Shown: positions 25,768 through 34,593, counted from the first letter of the stretch. The stretch is DNA of 64,000 nt from Candidatus Poribacteria bacterium (GCA_022827625.1 JAJEIE010000040.1:62001-126000), one strand, 5' to 3'. The notes: generated by a model from the sequence alone, not told the origin. A program made the numbers and translations.

Positions 25768-25850
25768 TCCGAATATTTTTATTTTTTTTTAAATTATGCA
25801 TCCTTTTTGCCTCAGGATGGTATCTTAAGTAATGAGATCTTGATATAAGG
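25768..25850. repeat. Second copy of the 24737-24817 segment
   Basis: CGAATATTTTTATTTTTTTT onward to GGTATCTTAAGTAATGAG and CTTGATAT repeats the interval at 24737-24817 with few changes, including the promoter-like motif. Confidence 0.8.
25797..25824 (+). promoter_or_regulatory. Degenerate ECF-type promoter copy 3
   Basis: ATGCATCCTTTT (ATC 25800-25802), 18 bp, then TATC (25821-25824), followed by TTAAGT. It lies about 307 bp upstream of the second sigma-propeller gene, with two repeat elements in between. Confidence 0.35.
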
Positions 25851-25917
25851 TGAAAACGTTCTATAAATTGTCGCAGCCGTGCTAAAATAGCAGGAATATA
25901 AGGATAACCCATCTGTT

Positions 25918-25960
25918 TATAATAGTGAATTCTATAATTAATTGAACACTTCTATTATAG
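25918..25960. repeat. Partial copy of TIR element (TATAGTG..ATAATTAATTG)
   Basis: TTATAATAGTGAATTCTATA then ATTAATTGAACAC resembles the left end of the element at 34594-34710, and CTATTATAG follows as a short inverted arm. The rest of the gap 25747-26130 holds further palindromes such as GCGATGCACATCGC. Confidence 0.55.
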
Positions 25961-26022
25961 CGCGATGCACATCGCATGAATCAACGGTATGAAGTGCTTA
26001 TGCACTTCCCCGGAGCGAGTAC

Positions 26023-26079
26023 GCCGCAAAACTGTTAGTTTGCGTGCCACCTATACACAAACTAACAGTTTGTGGTACA
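26023..26079. repeat. 56-bp palindromic element (AACTGTTAGTTTG family), copy D
   Basis: The left arm CGCAAAACTGTTAGTTTGCG (26025-26044) and right arm CACAAACTAACAGTTTGTGG onward to 26079 lie 52 bp before the second sigma-propeller start. Confidence 0.85.
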
Positions 26080-26130
26080 GGTGTTCATATATTTTCCTGC
26101 TTTACTATGAATTCCTTAAGGAGCCTTCTG

Positions 26131-29058
26131 ATGGAAAGAGAAAACGATGTTCAACTGATTCATGAAATTTTGTCTGGAAACGATGAGGCGTTCGGGACTT
26201 TGGTTCGGAGACATCAAAAAGGTGTTCACGCACTCGCATGGCGAAAAGTCGGTGATTTTCATGCTGCTGAGGAGATTACACAAGACACTTTCCTTCAGAT
26301 ATATAAGAAACTCGCCCAACTCAAGAATCCACATCAGTTTTCGGGATGTATGTATGTAATTGCCAGTCGATTGTGCCTTAAATGGATTCGGCAAAACAGA
26401 GTTATCACGCAATCGTTGGACGACACAGACACCGGAGCAGTAGAGAAAGTCTCTTATAGCCGTTATGTATCCGATCAACGCGAAATGGAAAATACTGAAC
26501 ATCGTCGCGAGCTTGTCAAAAAACTGCTATCAAGGCTGCCGGAGAGTGAGCGTACAGTGGTGACACTCCACTATCTCAGCGAGATGAAGGTAAAGGAAAT
26601 TGGGAAGTTCTTAGGTGTATCGGCAAACACGATTAAAAGTCGGCTCCGTCGCGGACGTAAGCGTTTACAAGAACAGGGGGAAGAAGTCCTGGTTCGCGAA
26701 ACACTGCAAGGGATCCAATTCCCTGCCGATGTAACGGCGCGCATTATGCGTCAAGTCGCTGACATGAAACCGACTCCCGCCCCGGTTGGAAAGCCGTTGT
26801 TGCCGTGGGCAGCTCTCGGGACGGCTGCAATTCTGGTTGTATTGATATTCGGTGCAAGCCAACAATATCTGACTCGATTTCAGAAACCTTACAGTTTCGA
26901 GGCGGAAGCTGAACCGACCATCGAAATTATTGATGCCTTTGTTGTCCTTGATACGCCAGCGAAACCGGCTGTGCGAAATCAGGTCGGACGCGACGCGACA
27001 CCCGGTAAAAATAGTAGCATTGGCACGCCAACCGCTGATACAACCACAACGTCTGCTGCATCAGCGGATGCTAATACGTTTTCTACGGCACAATGGACGC
27101 AGGGAAATGCCCCACCAGCGGGTTATGTCCGTAATATCTTTGCTACATCTGATGGAGATCTCTATACCGTTTCACCAACAGGCATATACAGAGCGTCAGT
27201 AGATGCGACGCGATGGACGCGGGTCAGTACGGATGTCCCATATACTTACGATCCGATGCCGATAGTAGAATATAATAGAGTGCTTTATATTGTTTCTGAG
27301 GATGAGGTATTTACTTCAGCGGACAGGGGAGACACGTGGCAGACTTTGGGACCCCGACCCAAGGGACGTGCCGTTGGATTCGTAATCACCGACGTGCCTG
27401 AACAGCAAGATGTCCCTGCAGATATGACAATGTATCTTGCCGTGAGAGAGACGGGGATTTTTCGATCGACAGACAACGGGACACAATGGAAGTCTTTCAA
27501 CAACGGCTTGGCGGATAGAATCATGACTGCAGCGGCGAATATTGAAGAAACGGTATTTGTTGGGACAGAGAGCGGTCTCTACCGTCTTGCGTCAGATACT
27601 TGGGAAAAACTACCGCTGGGCACTTCGGATGCGGTCTGTTCTTTGACGGTGTCTGAGAACAATCTCTATGCCGGTACAGCGCCTGAAATCTTAGTCAGAT
27701 TCCCCCTCCCAATTGACGTAGAGCAGGCAGCGGAGGAAGAGGAGAGAAGGGAGTATTCGGTGCGGAGTTTTCGTTCCGCCGATTTGGGAGACTCGTGGAC
27801 TGAAATCATGCATGTCCATACATCTCGACCCATAATGCTACCTTCTGGTGTAATGGTTTTGGAGGTTGGGGAGACGCTCTTGGTGTTAGGGGTCTTTCCC
27901 TCGCGTTCCACAAATGGCGGACAAACGTGGACAAAACTCGAATTTGACCAGCATTTTACAACAGTCAGCAGTTTGGGAGTTGCGGCAGTGAACGAACGGA
28001 CGTTTTATAAAGTCGGCGTATTTGGAATTCATCGCACGACCGATGCCGGTGATTCGTGGCACTTATTTATGGATGGGATGCTGGGAACGAGAATGAGAGA
28101 ATTAGTTGGGTTCAACGATAGGCTATACGCATTTACGGGGTATGAGGTACATGAATCAACCGACAGCGGTGCCTCTTGGAAGAAAGTTCGGATTGATGGA
28201 GAGGATAACGCTGGCATTGATTACAATCATGATTCAAAACTGTTGGTTGATGGCGGAGTGCTTTATTTTGTTTTCCGTCCAAAGGACGAATTGCGAATTT
28301 GCCGTTTATCTGAAGAGGGTAATGTCCTAATCCCAATTCAAGGTGTGCCTGCTTTTGATGAAACCTTATCGCTTAAGTTATGGGAAGACGATAAAAAAGC
28401 GAAGGATGCTCAGTCATCTGACGGTGTTAACATGAGTTATATCGTTTTTGAAGAAGAGGTAAGAAGCCAGACGACTACCGTCAGTGATGGAACGTTCTAT
28501 GTGGAATACAGACGCAGGCTTTTCAAATGGAAACCCGGCGACCCACAGTGGACCAATATGGGATTAGTAGACACCAGTCAATTGCTTGATGGCGATTTCA
28601 GAAACGGGTTCAAATTAGCGGCTTCGGGTGAAACCGTTTATGTTGGCAAAAGGGATGGGACGTTGTTTCAGTCGCTTGATGGTGGAAACAGCTGGCGAGA
28701 TGTTACGCCAAGTCTTCCGCTCCGTTTTACCCTATTCAAGGAAATCGTTTTTGTAGGTTCAACGGTTTACGTCGCAACAGATAAAGGCGTCTTGCGTTCA
28801 GAAACGGGGGCACACTGGCGTGTGTTGACCGATAACGCTGAAGCACGTCCGGTCATCGTTAAGTTCGCTGTGGATACGACTACGGTTTATGGCATGAGCG
28901 ATGAAGGTGCATATCGTTTGGATACGCACAATCAATGGGAAAAGATTTCGTCAAGAACGTTAGGCGAAGTTGCCTCTCTCGCGGTCATCAACAATAGACT
29001 CTATAGTGCCAGCAGAAATGATGGGCTATTTCACATCTCGCTTGCAGAAGAACAATAG
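26131..29058 (+). CDS. ECF sigma factor fused to transmembrane segment and beta-propeller (copy 2)
   Basis: This 975-residue paralogue is the most diverged of the three. The ATG at 26131 follows AAGGAG. In-frame codons further upstream are palindromic repeat and were excluded. Sigma region 2 (DEAFGTLVRRHQKGVHALAW, AEEITQDTF) and region 4 (LPESERTVVTLHYLSEM, NTIKSRLRRGRKRL) are intact. The transmembrane helix is PWAALGTAAILVVLIFGA, followed by SRFQ-like TRFQKPY and PAKPAVRNQ. The propeller has Asp boxes such as RSADLGDSW, RTTDAGDSW, ESTDSGASW and QSLDGGNSW. It is followed 42 bp later by a MacB-like permease. The upstream promoter-like copy is degenerate, so its expression control may differ from copies 1 and 3. 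Confidence 0.92.
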   Translation: MERENDVQLIHEILSGNDEAFGTLVRRHQKGVHALAWRKVGDFHAAEEITQDTFLQIYKKLAQLKNPHQFSGCMYVIASRLCLKWIRQNRVITQSLDDTDTGAVEKVSYSRYVSDQREMENTEHRRELVKKLLSRLPESERTVVTLHYLSEMKVKEIGKFLGVSANTIKSRLRRGRKRLQEQGEEVLVRETLQGIQFPADVTARIMRQVADMKPTPAPVGKPLLPWAALGTAAILVVLIFGASQQYLTRFQKPYSFEAEAEPTIEIIDAFVVLDTPAKPAVRNQVGRDATPGKNSSIGTPTADTTTTSAASADANTFSTAQWTQGNAPPAGYVRNIFATSDGDLYTVSPTGIYRASVDATRWTRVSTDVPYTYDPMPIVEYNRVLYIVSEDEVFTSADRGDTWQTLGPRPKGRAVGFVITDVPEQQDVPADMTMYLAVRETGIFRSTDNGTQWKSFNNGLADRIMTAAANIEETVFVGTESGLYRLASDTWEKLPLGTSDAVCSLTVSENNLYAGTAPEILVRFPLPIDVEQAAEEEERREYSVRSFRSADLGDSWTEIMHVHTSRPIMLPSGVMVLEVGETLLVLGVFPSRSTNGGQTWTKLEFDQHFTTVSSLGVAAVNERTFYKVGVFGIHRTTDAGDSWHLFMDGMLGTRMRELVGFNDRLYAFTGYEVHESTDSGASWKKVRIDGEDNAGIDYNHDSKLLVDGGVLYFVFRPKDELRICRLSEEGNVLIPIQGVPAFDETLSLKLWEDDKKAKDAQSSDGVNMSYIVFEEEVRSQTTTVSDGTFYVEYRRRLFKWKPGDPQWTNMGLVDTSQLLDGDFRNGFKLAASGETVYVGKRDGTLFQSLDGGNSWRDVTPSLPLRFTLFKEIVFVGSTVYVATDKGVLRSETGAHWRVLTDNAEARPVIVKFAVDTTTVYGMSDEGAYRLDTHNQWEKISSRTLGEVASLAVINNRLYSASRNDGLFHISLAEEQ

Positions 29059-29100
29059 ATAGTTCATGATGAACGCCAATTCTTCCAACGCCTCCAAACC

Positions 29101-30354
29101 ATGAAGTTGTACGAAGGATTTTCAACAGGATTCTTTGTGATTCGGCAGGAAAAAATGCGGTCGGCACTCACAATGCTCGGCATCGTCATCGGGGTTGCTG
29201 CCGTCCTCGCCATGCTCGCTATTGGTGAGGGCGCGAAACGGATCGTCATGCAAGAGTTTGAAAAATTTGGCGGACACTTTATGGTGAGACGGAATCCTTG
29301 GATCTGGCGCGGCGACCGCGTGTTCCCAAACCGTAGCGGTGAACATCTGAAGTACGAAGATGTCTTAGCCATTGAAGCCGAATGTCCTGCTGTTGAATCT
29401 GTGGTACCCAGCGTCTCTTCTGAAATCCTCGCACAGACCGGGGGTGGCGCATCGAAATGGACAGAATACAACGGTGTTAATTCCCACTTTCCGATTGGGA
29501 TGCAGTGGCACATTAAACAGGGACGCTTCTTCTCCAAGGATGAGTTCAACAATCGCAGGAAAGTCTGTCTCCTTGGCTTAGAAGTCGCGACAGAACTCTA
29601 TGGAGATCAAAACCCGATTGGAAAAGAAATCAAACTCTCGATGCAAGGTGGCAGACCTGATCGTTTTCTCATCTTGGGGGTAATGGCGGAACGCGGCACC
29701 AGCCTCCAATACGGATTCAGTTGGGACGATGTCGTCTTCATCCCTTTGACGACCGCGCAAGACAGGTTTAAAGGGAAGCACTATGTCAACTATATCAACG
29801 TCAGGGCAATAGACGCTGATTCTGTCGAGAAAGCCGCTGAGGAAGTCAAAGCCGTTCTTAGAAAACGCCATCGAAATCGAGACAACTTTTTCGACATTAG
29901 TTTCGCAACCGCAGCAGTCCAAGAACTCGATAAGATCAGTCGCATTATCAAAATTATGCTGAGCAGCATTGCTGGATTTTCGTTGTTTGTTGGGAGCGTC
30001 GGCATTATGAACATGATGCTGGTTTCAGTGAATCAACGTACCCGTGAAATTGGCATCCGCCGCGCCATTGGGGCGAAACGGGGAGACATTTTCTTCCAGT
30101 TTCTGATTGAGGCGGTTGTGATGTGTGGTATCGGAGGTTTATTAGGTATTAGTCTCGGCATCGGTATTGGGTATGGCTGTTCCCACATCGCTGTAAAAAT
30201 CGTTAAAGTGATTCCACACTGGCCCGTTGTGATCTCGCTTGAATGGATGGCAGTTTCTGTCAGCATATCAGCCTTTATCGGTATCGTTTTTGGACTCTAT
30301 CCGGCAGTAAGAGCCTCACAAATCTCGCCTATTGAGGCACTGAGAACGGAATGA
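29101..30354 (+). CDS. MacB/FtsX-type ABC transporter permease
   Basis: This 417-residue protein has one N-terminal helix (about 20-42, SALTMLGIVIGVAAVLAML), a periplasmic MacB-type core domain (about 45-265), and three C-terminal helices with the FtsX-type signature NQRTREIGIRRAIGAKRGDI. Members use an ATPase partner to drive periplasmic work such as macrolide or lipoprotein handling without moving substrate through the membrane. No ATPase is encoded next to it. No ribosome site is evident before the ATG. It starts 42 bp after the second sigma-propeller gene, so it is probably read from the same transcript. Confidence 0.88.
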   Translation: MKLYEGFSTGFFVIRQEKMRSALTMLGIVIGVAAVLAMLAIGEGAKRIVMQEFEKFGGHFMVRRNPWIWRGDRVFPNRSGEHLKYEDVLAIEAECPAVESVVPSVSSEILAQTGGGASKWTEYNGVNSHFPIGMQWHIKQGRFFSKDEFNNRRKVCLLGLEVATELYGDQNPIGKEIKLSMQGGRPDRFLILGVMAERGTSLQYGFSWDDVVFIPLTTAQDRFKGKHYVNYINVRAIDADSVEKAAEEVKAVLRKRHRNRDNFFDISFATAAVQELDKISRIIKIMLSSIAGFSLFVGSVGIMNMMLVSVNQRTREIGIRRAIGAKRGDIFFQFLIEAVVMCGIGGLLGISLGIGIGYGCSHIAVKIVKVIPHWPVVISLEWMAVSVSISAFIGIVFGLYPAVRASQISPIEALRTE

Positions 30355-30478
30355 ATTGTAAGGTCTGCTCGCGCTCGTATAAACGGCTTTAGAAATCTAC
30401 GATCTTATCCCCTCTTCCCTCCTTCCATTGTTTCTAACGGCATCAATTTCCTGTACTAATGTCAATTCAAAAAAATAA

Positions 30479-30506
30479 TGCAACTTTTTGACACCCAAAA
30501 TCCGTC
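30479..30506 (+). promoter_or_regulatory. ECF-sigma-type promoter candidate (TGCAAC-18-CGTC), copy 4
   Basis: TGCAACTTTTTG (AAC 30482-30484), 18 bp, then CGTC (30503-30506), followed by ACTTAAGTT. The boxes, spacer length and upstream AAAAATAA match copy 1. It lies only 36 bp before the third sigma-propeller start, as expected for autoregulation. Confidence 0.6.
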
Positions 30507-30541
30507 ACTTAAGTTAAAAGACGGTAGCAAGGATACTGGTG

Positions 30542-33500
30542 ATGAAGCGGAACGACATTGAACTCATTCAACAGGTATTACAAGGCGACCCAGACGCATT
30601 CGCGCCTTTGGTTAAAAAATACCAGAAGGGGGTTCACTCGCTTGTGTGGCGGAAGATCGGCGATTTTCACACCGCACAAGAGATTACACAAGACGCGTTT
30701 CTTAAAGCATACCAGAAACTCGGAACCTTGAAAAATCATAATCAATTTCCGGGGTGGCTGTATGTCATCGCTGCAAACTTATGCGCGGACTGGTTCCGAA
30801 AGAATCCGCTACCAGAACAATCCTTAGAGATTACCGAAGCAAACGAGGTGGCACAGGTGTCATATTCCAGATACATGGCTGAACAACAGGCGACGGATGC
30901 TGACGAATCACGTCGCGAGATTGTTAAGAAGCTCCTCCAAAAACTACCGGAGAGTGAACGGACTGTGATGACGCTCTATTATCTTGGCGAGATGACAATT
31001 AATGCCATCAGTGAGTTTCTCGGTGTCTCCCCGAATACCGTCAAGAGTCGTCTCAGTCGCGCACGCAACCGTTTAAAGAAGGAGGAACACATGATCCGAC
31101 AGAATCTTGCCAGTTTCCAATTGCCTACAAATTTAACAGAGACCATCATGCAAGAAGTCTCGCGTCTCGCACCCGTTGGACCCGCTGGAAACAAACCGAT
31201 GGTACCGTGGGTTGTTTCTGCTACCTCAGCCGTTTTGATTTTCCTATTGATGGGGAGCGGCGTGCAGTACCTCTCCCGTTTTCAGAAACCCTACAACCTA
31301 AACGCCACATCTGAAGCGACAGTCGAAATTATTGAAGCGACTTTTGTCTTGAATTCACCGGCGAAACCCGCGGTGCGGAATCAGACTGGAAATTCAAGCG
31401 TTCCCGGTCAGAGTCCCGGAGCAGGTCAGCAACCTGATACACTGCTTTTTGCTGCGCTACCCGTCGATGAAGCAGCAGAGGTCTCAACGCCGGAACCGCA
31501 ATGGGTGCAAACAAAGGGACCCGAAGGTGGGCATGTCAACACGCTTTTTGTAACAAGGAGCGGGGATGTTTACGCTGGAACAGGACCAGATCTCTATAGA
31601 CTCGGAGATGATGGAAGTATATGGAACCTAATTAATTCCAGCGAGGCATTTGACGGTTCGTGGCAGATGGTAGAAGGAAACAATACGCTCTATGTTGTTT
31701 CCGAGAGGGATGTCCGTACTTCCGTAGATAGAGGTGAGACATGGAATTTACTCGGTGCGCGTCCAGAAGGTCAGTTGATTGGCAGTGTCATAACCGATGA
31801 AGCGTTTTACTTAGGACTTGCCGATGGTGTCTTCCGTTCCATAGATGCAGGTAAATCTTGGGTCTCTGTAACCAGCGATGTGGCGGGTAGGAAAGTCCGT
31901 GCGCTCACTGCTGTTGGGAATACCGTATTCGTGGGGACTGATGCTGGACTCTATCGTCTCGATTCGGACAGTTGGAGGCAATTACCGGTGAATGGTGAAA
32001 CCGCGAATATCCGAGCGTTGGTAAGTAGCGAACACCGGCTCTACGTGATTGTAGGCGAGGAGGTTAAAAATCAGGTAACTTCGGAACTCATGTCAATGCT
32101 GACGACGCGTAAGGCTTCGCTGTCGCTTTACCGATCGACAGACTTGGGGGATTCTTGGCAAGCCATAGCACCTGAGAACATCCTTCCGATGAAAACATCT
32201 GGATTTACCTTTGGGACATCTGACACAAAAACGGAGCCGACACCCAGCATCAAAATGGTTGCACGTCAAGAAAGTCTTTTAATCTTAGATAGTGGCCGCA
32301 GTTATTACTCAACGGATGCGGGTGAAACTTGGACTGCCTTGCATTCAAGTTATTCAGACATGGATAAACCGCCTGTTGTTGTGATGTCAGCAGAAAACAC
32401 CTTCTACAGAGCCGGACGAGACGGTGTTCATCTCACGACGGATGCCGGTAAAACATGGCAACAAGTTAACACGGGATTGGTGAATACTTCCATCGGGAAT
32501 TTAGTCGCTGTTCACGGAAACCTCTATGCAAACATTGGTCATGTACTACTCTCTTCGTCTGACGGTGGCGAATCGTGGACACCTGTTCCCGGGAGTTCTG
32601 GGAACATCACAAGTATGGTGAAATTTAACGGTGTCTTCTATGCCAGGGGTGCCGACGGAATGCAGCCGCGCCTTTTCCGTTTGTCTGCTGAGGACAGCAA
32701 GTTGACGCCTATCCCTGGAGTGCCTGATATAGGAGATAGTGGATTTGATGAACGGTTCACTGAAGAAATCAACTTAGCACTTTTGGAGAGCATTGAAGGT
32801 GAAGAAGAGATAAACCTTGAAAAAGGTGAGAGATTAAACCCAGAACAGTTCGATGCAGAAACGTTCAATGAAGCCTACAGTAAGGTTGTAGAAAAAGTTA
32901 TGGCTAAGCAGCTTCGGTTTTTCCTTGGAGGCTTCGCTGTCAGCGATGGAACCTACTATATGGAAGCCGATCAGAAACTCTTTAGATGGAAACCCGGCAC
33001 AACTGAATGGTTCGACACGGGATTAATAGATAAAAGTGAATCTGCGTATGTTTTGAGTGAGTTTAATGACGTTGCTGATGTCGGTTTCAGAATGGCTGTA
33101 TCGGGTAGCACGGTTTACGTCGGGAAACGGGACGGACACCTCTTTCAGTCCTTTGATGAAGGAAATGCGTGGAACGATGTTACTGCGGATCTCCCGTTTT
33201 CTTTTACGGACTTCAAAGCGATTACTTTCGCCGGGTCAACTGTTTATGTCGCAACCGATGCTGGTGTGGCGTATTCAAGCGACGGAAGACAGTGGCATAT
33301 CGCAACCGATGGCGAAGGGACACAGGTTGTTGTGGAAAAACTCGCGACGGACGGTACAACCGTATATGGTACAACCGAAAAACGCGTGTATCAGTTAAAA
33401 GAGAACGCTGACACATGGAAACAGGTCACACCAGAAGTGCCAGGTACGATCACTGCCGTTACAATCGACGGCGATACCCTTTATATCGGAACTCTTGGTC

Positions 33501-33586
33501 GTGGCGTACTGCGTTTCACGCTTAACGGAACATTCGCGGATGATGAACAAGAGGGTGCCGCTGGCGATTCTGAAGTGGATGATTAA
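30542..33586 (+). CDS. ECF sigma factor fused to transmembrane segment and beta-propeller (copy 3)
   Basis: This protein of about 1,014 residues is closely related to copy 1. The ATG at 30542 is preceded by AAGGAT; a GTG directly before it is also possible. Sigma region 2 (DAFAPLVKKYQKGVHSLVW, AQEITQDAF), region 4 (LPESERTVMTLYYLGEM, NTVKSRLSRARNRL), transmembrane helix (PWVVSATSAVLIFLLMGSG) and the juxtamembrane SRFQKPY and PAKPAVRNQ are all conserved. The propeller carries Asp boxes TSVDRGETW, RSIDAGKSW, RSTDLGDSW, TTDAGKTW, SSDGGESW and QSFDEGNAW, and ends in an acidic tail. An ECF-type promoter lies 36 bp upstream. Confidence 0.93.
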   Translation: MKRNDIELIQQVLQGDPDAFAPLVKKYQKGVHSLVWRKIGDFHTAQEITQDAFLKAYQKLGTLKNHNQFPGWLYVIAANLCADWFRKNPLPEQSLEITEANEVAQVSYSRYMAEQQATDADESRREIVKKLLQKLPESERTVMTLYYLGEMTINAISEFLGVSPNTVKSRLSRARNRLKKEEHMIRQNLASFQLPTNLTETIMQEVSRLAPVGPAGNKPMVPWVVSATSAVLIFLLMGSGVQYLSRFQKPYNLNATSEATVEIIEATFVLNSPAKPAVRNQTGNSSVPGQSPGAGQQPDTLLFAALPVDEAAEVSTPEPQWVQTKGPEGGHVNTLFVTRSGDVYAGTGPDLYRLGDDGSIWNLINSSEAFDGSWQMVEGNNTLYVVSERDVRTSVDRGETWNLLGARPEGQLIGSVITDEAFYLGLADGVFRSIDAGKSWVSVTSDVAGRKVRALTAVGNTVFVGTDAGLYRLDSDSWRQLPVNGETANIRALVSSEHRLYVIVGEEVKNQVTSELMSMLTTRKASLSLYRSTDLGDSWQAIAPENILPMKTSGFTFGTSDTKTEPTPSIKMVARQESLLILDSGRSYYSTDAGETWTALHSSYSDMDKPPVVVMSAENTFYRAGRDGVHLTTDAGKTWQQVNTGLVNTSIGNLVAVHGNLYANIGHVLLSSSDGGESWTPVPGSSGNITSMVKFNGVFYARGADGMQPRLFRLSAEDSKLTPIPGVPDIGDSGFDERFTEEINLALLESIEGEEEINLEKGERLNPEQFDAETFNEAYSKVVEKVMAKQLRFFLGGFAVSDGTYYMEADQKLFRWKPGTTEWFDTGLIDKSESAYVLSEFNDVADVGFRMAVSGSTVYVGKRDGHLFQSFDEGNAWNDVTADLPFSFTDFKAITFAGSTVYVATDAGVAYSSDGRQWHIATDGEGTQVVVEKLATDGTTVYGTTEKRVYQLKENADTWKQVTPEVPGTITAVTIDGDTLYIGTLGRGVLRFTLNGTFADDEQEGAAGDSEVDD

Positions 33587-33684
33587 GCATTTTATGGCTT
33601 TCATCACTTCTTGCTGTTTAATGTCAACGCGATTCCCTAAAAACCCGTTATAATCTACATAGCAGGAGTTTGATGAGGGACCTT

Positions 33685-33740
33685 GTAGCATAAGCTATTA
33701 GTTTGTGCCATCCATTGCGTGAACGAACAGTTCGCGCTAC
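33685..33740. repeat. 56-bp palindromic element (AACTGTTAGTTTG family), copy E, diverged
   Basis: The left arm GTAGCATAAGCTATTAGTTT and right arm GAACGAACAGTTCGCGCTAC preserve the ends but differ inside. It ends 11 bp before the lectin-like gene at 33752. Confidence 0.75.
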
Positions 33741-33751
33741 AGAGGAAATAT

Positions 33752-34531
33752 ATGCAGTCTATGAAAATTGATAGCAAAGCGAAGCGTAATGCCAACAAGC
33801 GAAGTTTCTGCGTAAAAAAACCGCGCTTTATCGTTGTTATAGTTGTTATTTTTAGTTTCATTTGTGCGCAGAGCGTGCCGGCGCAGAAAATACTCATAGA
33901 AACAGGTTTCGAGAACCATACACAGCCCCATGAGGAGAGTCCATTTCAACCGTCTACGAAGATTGTGAAAAATGGCAAAAAATCACTCGAAATTTTCTCC
34001 GAGGTGGAGCACCAACTTCATATATCGGGACACAGTTTGGAAACCAATGAATCTATCGTCTCGCTTGAATTCTGGGTCTATGTTGAGAAAGGCGAACAAT
34101 CTTTTGCTGTCAGTATGCATGCTGCCGAGAAATCATTTGACAATAATGCTGGAGGTCCCTATATTGAATGGTATGACGGTGATATCCGCTACCATGTCCA
34201 TCGCGGAGATCCGTGGCGCGAAATTATCGCCTATCCAGCCAATAAATGGCATTATGTTCGGATTGTTGCCAATTTTAGGGAAGATGTGTTTGATTTCTAC
34301 GCGGGTAACAGCAGGGAAGCGGCTTTGGCTTCGCGTCCAAAAAGAAATCTTGATTTTCAGGACCCTGCGACCGCACCCCACCCAAAATGGTTTCTTATTT
34401 TCGCGTGGGCAATGGATGCCCGCGGTTATATGGACGATTTGGTAATTTATGAAGGGGATGAACCCATAACCCTTGCTGTTGAACCGACCGCAAAACTGAC
34501 GACGCTCTGGGGACGACTTAAGAGAGAGTAA
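33752..34531 (+). CDS. Secreted concanavalin/LamG-like protein
   Basis: This 259-residue protein starts at the ATG at 33752 (AGAGGAAA upstream). The signal peptide comes after an unusually long basic N-region (KRSFCVKKPR), with hydrophobic core FIVVIVVIFSFICAQSVPAQ. The mature part looks like a beta-sandwich lectin/LamG-type domain: IETGFENHT, SLEFWVYVEKGEQSFAVSMH, WHYVRIVANFREDVFDFY and YMDDLVIYE. It is probably a surface or periplasmic carbohydrate-binding protein. The last residues KLTTLWGRLKRE match the tail motif of the gene at 25006. It follows the third sigma-propeller gene, mirroring how a similar gene precedes the second. Confidence 0.7.
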   Translation: MQSMKIDSKAKRNANKRSFCVKKPRFIVVIVVIFSFICAQSVPAQKILIETGFENHTQPHEESPFQPSTKIVKNGKKSLEIFSEVEHQLHISGHSLETNESIVSLEFWVYVEKGEQSFAVSMHAAEKSFDNNAGGPYIEWYDGDIRYHVHRGDPWREIIAYPANKWHYVRIVANFREDVFDFYAGNSREAALASRPKRNLDFQDPATAPHPKWFLIFAWAMDARGYMDDLVIYEGDEPITLAVEPTAKLTTLWGRLKRE

Positions 34532-34593
34532 ATCGGTGCTTCCGATATCAAACTATTGGTCCGTGGCACTTTTGACAAAAAATCTTCCATCTG

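Noticed and set aside
26044-26130. Longer start for sigma-propeller copy 2
   Set aside because: The extra residues come from the palindromic element; the ATG at 26131 has AAGGAG and aligns with the other two sigma domains.
21262-33740. Repeated palindromes of about 56 bp as a possible CRISPR array
   Set aside because: Copies are scattered hundreds to thousands of bases apart, not evenly spaced with unique spacers, and no cas gene is present.
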